DNA from: Histomonas meleagridis
Lineage: Eukaryota > Parabasalia > Tritrichomonadida > Dientamoebidae
Assembly (NCBI GenBank): GCA_020186115.1
Contig: WSYJ01000060.1
Span: forward strand, 1,178,001 to 1,242,000
Length of the DNA: 64,000 nt
Reading direction: 5' to 3'
A program made the translations under genes and the position numbers. A model generated the notes under the pieces. The model had not been told where the DNA came from, made no database searches, and saw nothing but the letters and a program-made list of their open reading frames with translations. Shown here one piece after another: positions 60,119-64,000 of this stretch (the first letter of the stretch is position 1; every line of letters begins with the position of its first letter).

Positions 60119-60523
60119 TTAATAATCTTTGTGGCAGCAGAGTGGCTGACCATAATCATCTTGAAGAACAAGTCCAAGGAAAATACCTGCACCAATAACA
60201 ATAACAAGAGCGCCACCCAAAGTCAAACCCAATGACACCACTCGAATTGTTCCGACGTGCCATAGAATAATTGGAAGAGCAAATAAAGAAGTCATTGAAG
60301 CGACAACCATAAATAGAAGGCCACTTGCTGTTACCCATCCACCTTCGGTTTCATCTGCACTCTTGATATAATATCCATATCCGAAGAATACTGCGCAAGC
60401 AGCAGGAATAATCATGAAAAGCGAATACCAACACTTGTCAGCAATGCAACCTCCAATACACATAACTACGCCAACGACAACTGCGCATGCAATAATGATA
60501 TAAGGAACTGATTGTTGTACCAT
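60119..60523 (-). CDS. Small four-helix membrane protein
   Basis: From ATG 60523 the product has 134 residues (MVQQSVPYIIIACAVVVGVV). The frame is open further upstream to 60625, but that extension begins with GTG and is not membrane-like. Four hydrophobic helices are evident: about 5-25, 32-50, 61-85 and 90-115, rich in Gly, Ala and Ser, with short loops and a Cys-Cys near the C-terminus (GQPLCCHKDY) that could be palmitoylated. No family recognised. An ACCGTT motif lies 40 bp upstream of the chosen start, supporting it. Confidence 0.65.
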   Translation of the reverse strand: MVQQSVPYIIIACAVVVGVVMCIGGCIADKCWYSLFMIIPAACAVFFGYGYYIKSADETEGGWVTASGLLFMVVASMTSLFALPIILWHVGTIRVVSLGLTLGGALVIVIGAGIFLGLVLQDDYGQPLCCHKDY

Positions 60524-60562
60524 TTTGAAATGATTTTTTTTGACGGACTTTTTCAATAGATA

Positions 60563-60568
60563 ACCGTT
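60563..60568. promoter_or_regulatory. ACCGTT motif upstream of the four-helix membrane gene
   Basis: The complement of AACGGT lies 39 bp before the preferred ATG at 60523, consistent with that start being the true one. Confidence 0.35.
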
Positions 60569-61419
60569 GGAACAGGCTGCCCGAATCGAATTGTCCATTG
60601 AAAGCATCACCGAAAATTTTACCACTTTTTAATGACATTTTGATCAAAATTGAATTTTTTTCGTATTACTGCAAACACTAAATTAACTTTAGGCTGACCA
60701 TATATTTTATGTTTGTAAAGTATATGTTGAATAATTGAAGAAAGGATGGGAAAATATCCGAAAAATAAGGTTAATGTGATGAAATTTCATGTGAACGTTA
60801 ATTTTGCATTTCACCTTTTTTACGCAACGATAATAACCAACAAAAGAACCGGTTCAATGAAAGATCATGTTTGAACAAAATACAAGAACCAAAAAGTTTT
60901 AAGGGTAATATTGGTAAAATTAAAACACACTCTTGAAATATATGAATGAATTATAAAGTATTTATTTTTGAACTTATCAATTATTATTGAAATTAATAGT
61001 AGGAATATATCAAACTTATAATATTTATTTAGGTTATATGGTATTTAATTCAAAATTGATTTGCAAATAATAATTAGTAGTTATTCTAATTATTTCGAAA
61101 AGCATAAATGATAAGTTTTATCAAATAAATGTATTGATAACCAAAAGCTTTCAATTTCTGTACCATATTATTTCTTGATTAGGTAAATTAGTTTCTCAAA
61201 TCATGGCAAAAATAAAGTTGGATCCAAAATAATGACTTTTTAATAATTTTCACAATTTTTTAACGGTCTATTTATTTGTGATAAGTTTAACAAATGTACT
61301 TTTTCAAATAGCAATTCAATTTTTTGAATAATTTATTTTATTACAAAAGAAAACAGGCAAACCTTTTCAATGCGGACCTGTGGTCATTCAGAATTGAGTC
61401 AATTTCATTGTTAACAAGT
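60569..61419. other. Intergenic, no gene seen
   Basis: About 850 bases of AT-rich sequence between divergent genes. Another AACGGT occurs at about 61262, far from both starts. Nothing else recognised. Confidence 0.45.
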
Positions 61420-61425
61420 AACGGT
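61420..61425. promoter_or_regulatory. AACGGT motif upstream of the USP gene
   Basis: AACGGTCGTCAAC lies 26 bp before the ATG at 61452. Confidence 0.4.
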
Positions 61426-61451
61426 CGTCAACACATTTTATATTTTTCCAT

Positions 61452-64000
61452 ATGAGCAGTAAATCAGTTGGTGAAATTTCGAGTGATTTTGATATAGAGG
61501 TAGAGAGTTATACAGAAGTAGAAGATGGAACTCCTCCTAACAAAATTCAAATCAAATATATTGAAAAACATAAAAAATTAAAGCTTAATCAGAAAGCTTA
61601 TGTTATCTCTCAAGCATGGATTAATTCTTTAAAAGAAAGTATTTCTGATGAATCCAAAAAAATGATTCCAATTGATAATTCAGATTTATTAGATAAAAAC
61701 GGGAAACTTGATTTTGCAAACAAAGAAAAAGGCAAGGATTTTATTGTCATTTCTGAAACTGCTTGGAAAAAGATACACAAATGGAATGGTGGAGGACCAC
61801 AGATCAAACTTGATACAGTTGATGTTGGTGGTAAAGTTAAATCACTGATTCCTATGAATGCTAAAGTTAATTGCAGAGCCACAGAGAAAGCAATTCAAAC
61901 GTATAAATATGAAAAGTGTGCTGATTTCAAAAAGCGATCACTTTCCTTATTTTCTCTTGCCGAGACCACAGAATCACGACTTCTTGATTACAAAGACAAG
62001 CAATTTCATGAAATCATGGACGACGATAAGTTTCTTAAAGATTATAATATTTCAGCAAATCAAAACATCTATCTTGATATCAAGAACAATCGCGGTAATT
62101 GGATATCCAACTTCAAAGATTCCAACAAACCCATTTTTGTGAATTCGCGTTCTGATTATTTTGATAATTATAATAGTCATAATTCATCAAGTGGCTATTC
62201 TCCAGCATTTTCGGTACATACGTATGGAGGCTATGGTGTTTCATCATGTGGACCAGCGCCAGCGCCAGGTCTTGTTGGTCTAAAGAATCTTTCCAACACA
62301 TGTTTCTTTAATTCCGGTGTCCAATGTCTACTTCACACAAATCCATTTAAACAACTTTTTTTGCATAGTGATTGGGAGAAAGATTTAAATCCCACAAATC
62401 CGATTGGCATGAAAGGTAAATTAGCACAAGCATTCATTTCATTATTTAAAGAAGTATGGAGTGGTAAAAACGCCGTTGTATCACCTGCAGAATTAAAGCG
62501 AACGATTGGCGAATTTACAGAACGATTTAGTGGATGGGGACAACAAGATTCACATGAGTTAATCACTTTTATGTTAGATGGCTTAAGTGAAGATTTAAAT
62601 CGACGCACTAAGAAAGAATATGTCGAGAACATAGTTGGCGATGGAACCAATGATGAAGAAATTGCAAAACTTTCTTGGGACAACTTTAAGAAACGTAGTG
62701 ATAGTATTATTGTTGATACATTTTATGGGCAATTACGATCTAAATTATATTGTCCTAATTGTCATATTATCACTGTCATTTTCGAGCCATATTTTTCGTT
62801 ATCATTACCATTAACAAAACCACATCCGAAAACTATTGATATAACATTTGTACCATATGATTATAAGGAACAACGACTAAAATTAGATTTAATAGTTCGT
62901 CCACCCATAAATATTAATAATATATCGAAAGCTATTTCCGAAATAGTTAAACGAGAAGTTAATATAGTTGTCGGATATAAAGAGAATGATTATAGTAATA
63001 CATTTATATGGCGAATCGAAAAATCGAGCAGTAACATTAAGCCACATTATTATGCATTTGAAATACCAAAAATTGAACAATGTTATATCATAGGTACAAT
63101 GAAGTTAAAACTTGAAGATAAAATGTTATATAATGATTCATCGACAGAAAAAGAAATAATTCCGCCAATGTTAATACCAATTTCTAACTTAAATGCAACA
63201 GAAGAAGAAATTTCGATTTCTGCATCTAATCGACTTTCTTCATTATGGGAAGAAAACAATGATATTCAAGAGACATCATATATTAAAGATATAATTACAC
63301 GCTTAAAATTACCAACGAATAATAACTTTGATGATGACATTAAAATTCATATAACGATTTCGAAGTTTTCATTAGGTAAAACTAATAATAATAATAACAA
63401 TAATCGAAAATCTGATTTTCCATTTCTTAAAGAATATTCAGTAAATTTAATATTAAATTCGAAATATGTTACACCAGAAAAAGGATTTTCAACATTATCA
63501 TTACTAAGACATTATGAATTCAACAAAGAACATCATAAACATCGAACTGAATCCGACGTAAATATAACATTAGAAAAATGTTTCGAATATTATACCACAA
63601 ATGAAATCTTAGATGAAGACAACAAATGGTATTGTCCACATTGTAAGCAACATGTTTGTGCTGACAAACAATTAGACATATGGTCAGTACCAAAATGTTT
63701 AATACTTCATTTGAAACGTTTCATAGCGAATCGATATTCCACAGAGAAACTCAACAAAAGTGTGAATTATCCAATGGAAATCGATTTAAGTAATTTTGTT
63801 AAAGGGAAAAATGTTACAAATAATTCATTAAAATATAAATTATATGCAATATCAGAACATATCGGAGGAATGGGTAGTGGACATTATGCGACACATGCAA
63901 TTAATGTACTCGATCATCATGTGCATGGGAAATGGTATAACTTTAACGATTCGTCTGTAAAGGAATCAACTGAAGAGAAAGCAAAACATCAATGTAACGA
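61452..64000 (+). CDS. Ubiquitin-specific protease of the USP4/11/15 type (3' end cut by the window)
   Basis: ATG 61452 opens a frame that is still open at the window end (849 codons). A DUSP-like domain covers about 45-130 (YVISQAWINSLKE, SETAWKKIHKWNGG). The USP domain starts at about 273 with GLKNLSNTCFFNSGVQCLL (nucleophile Cys284), continues with GWGQQDSHELITFMLDGL and two zinc-type CxxC pairs (CPNC, CPHC), and has the His box GGMGSGHYATHAI (His811) with NFNDSS (Asp833). All three catalytic residues are present, so it should remove ubiquitin from substrates. An Asn run occurs at about residues 640-650. DUSP plus an insert within the catalytic domain is the layout of USP4, USP11 and USP15. 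Confidence 0.88.
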   Translation, partial: MSSKSVGEISSDFDIEVESYTEVEDGTPPNKIQIKYIEKHKKLKLNQKAYVISQAWINSLKESISDESKKMIPIDNSDLLDKNGKLDFANKEKGKDFIVISETAWKKIHKWNGGGPQIKLDTVDVGGKVKSLIPMNAKVNCRATEKAIQTYKYEKCADFKKRSLSLFSLAETTESRLLDYKDKQFHEIMDDDKFLKDYNISANQNIYLDIKNNRGNWISNFKDSNKPIFVNSRSDYFDNYNSHNSSSGYSPAFSVHTYGGYGVSSCGPAPAPGLVGLKNLSNTCFFNSGVQCLLHTNPFKQLFLHSDWEKDLNPTNPIGMKGKLAQAFISLFKEVWSGKNAVVSPAELKRTIGEFTERFSGWGQQDSHELITFMLDGLSEDLNRRTKKEYVENIVGDGTNDEEIAKLSWDNFKKRSDSIIVDTFYGQLRSKLYCPNCHIITVIFEPYFSLSLPLTKPHPKTIDITFVPYDYKEQRLKLDLIVRPPININNISKAISEIVKREVNIVVGYKENDYSNTFIWRIEKSSSNIKPHYYAFEIPKIEQCYIIGTMKLKLEDKMLYNDSSTEKEIIPPMLIPISNLNATEEEISISASNRLSSLWEENNDIQETSYIKDIITRLKLPTNNNFDDDIKIHITISKFSLGKTNNNNNNNRKSDFPFLKEYSVNLILNSKYVTPEKGFSTLSLLRHYEFNKEHHKHRTESDVNITLEKCFEYYTTNEILDEDNKWYCPHCKQHVCADKQLDIWSVPKCLILHLKRFIANRYSTEKLNKSVNYPMEIDLSNFVKGKNVTNNSLKYKLYAISEHIGGMGSGHYATHAINVLDHHVHGKWYNFNDSSVKESTEEKAKHQCN

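Noticed and set aside
1-64000. Introns with the known Trichomonas vaginalis motifs (GTATGT with ACTAACACACAG)
   Set aside because: I found no paired match. Isolated ACTAAC strings (for example 17763-17768) lack the partner motifs.
1-64000. tRNA, rRNA or CRISPR features
   Set aside because: No tRNA-like B box with matching arms, no rRNA sequence and no regularly spaced short direct repeats other than the ankyrin arrays.

Overview
The window looks like a piece of a parabasalid (trichomonad) genome, most probably Tritrichomonas foetus or a close relative. It is AT-rich. Long eukaryotic genes run uninterrupted (TOR kinase at 2196 codons, Vps8, UGGT, RapGAP), and no intron with the known trichomonad splice motifs was found. 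The surface-protein and repeat families are typical of trichomonads: BspA-like leucine-rich repeat proteins, ankyrin proteins with a DUF3447-type N-terminus, and a surface protein that joins bacterial-type domains. The species assignment is inference; no rRNA or other marker gene is present. Everything here was read by eye, without database searches.

Layout. 0-4.8 kb: the tail of an ankyrin gene, a broken Pro/Gln-rich gene, a degenerate eIF4A-like helicase and a BspA-like relic. 4.8-16.4 kb, all minus strand: an RRM-like protein, a CSA/ERCC8-like WD40 protein, an importin-beta and TOR. 16.4-18.7 kb: a divergent ankyrin gene whose repeats are separated by AT-rich spacers. 18.7-25.5 kb: a PH/TH1-like protein, a degenerate kinesin-9, a predicted dually acylated microprotein, a secreted FKBP and a type II surface protein (InlB-type B repeats plus an IdeS/Mac-like domain). 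26-38.4 kb: a TSC2/RalGAP-like protein, a fringe-like glycosyltransferase, an intact BspA-like protein, a small unknown protein and UGGT. 38.5-43.7 kb: ankyrin relics, a second DUF3447-ankyrin gene with six 17-nt inserts, an armadillo-like protein and a TMEM43-like protein. 44.3-52.2 kb: Vps8 and a large helical unknown. 52.4-56.3 kb: decayed ankyrin and BspA-like genes on either side of a CDC50 flippase subunit. 57.1-64 kb: a Rab GTPase, a coiled-coil protein, a four-helix membrane protein and a DUSP-USP deubiquitinase cut by the window end.

How the genes relate. There are no operons; neighbours are functionally unrelated. Shared themes are membrane traffic (Vps8, Rab, CDC50), ER quality control (UGGT, FKBP), growth control (TOR and a TSC2-like GAP homologue) and the host-facing surface (BspA-like and IdeS/InlB-like proteins). 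Several proteins keep their fold but have lost key catalytic residues.

The most unusual signals are two classes of out-of-frame insert at the same place in ankyrin repeats. In the minus-strand gene at 39.0-40.9 kb, six T-rich inserts are each exactly 17 nt and removing them restores one frame. In the plus-strand arrays, five related AT-rich spacers are each exactly 80 nt. They could be lineage-specific mini-introns or some other processed element; RNA data would decide.
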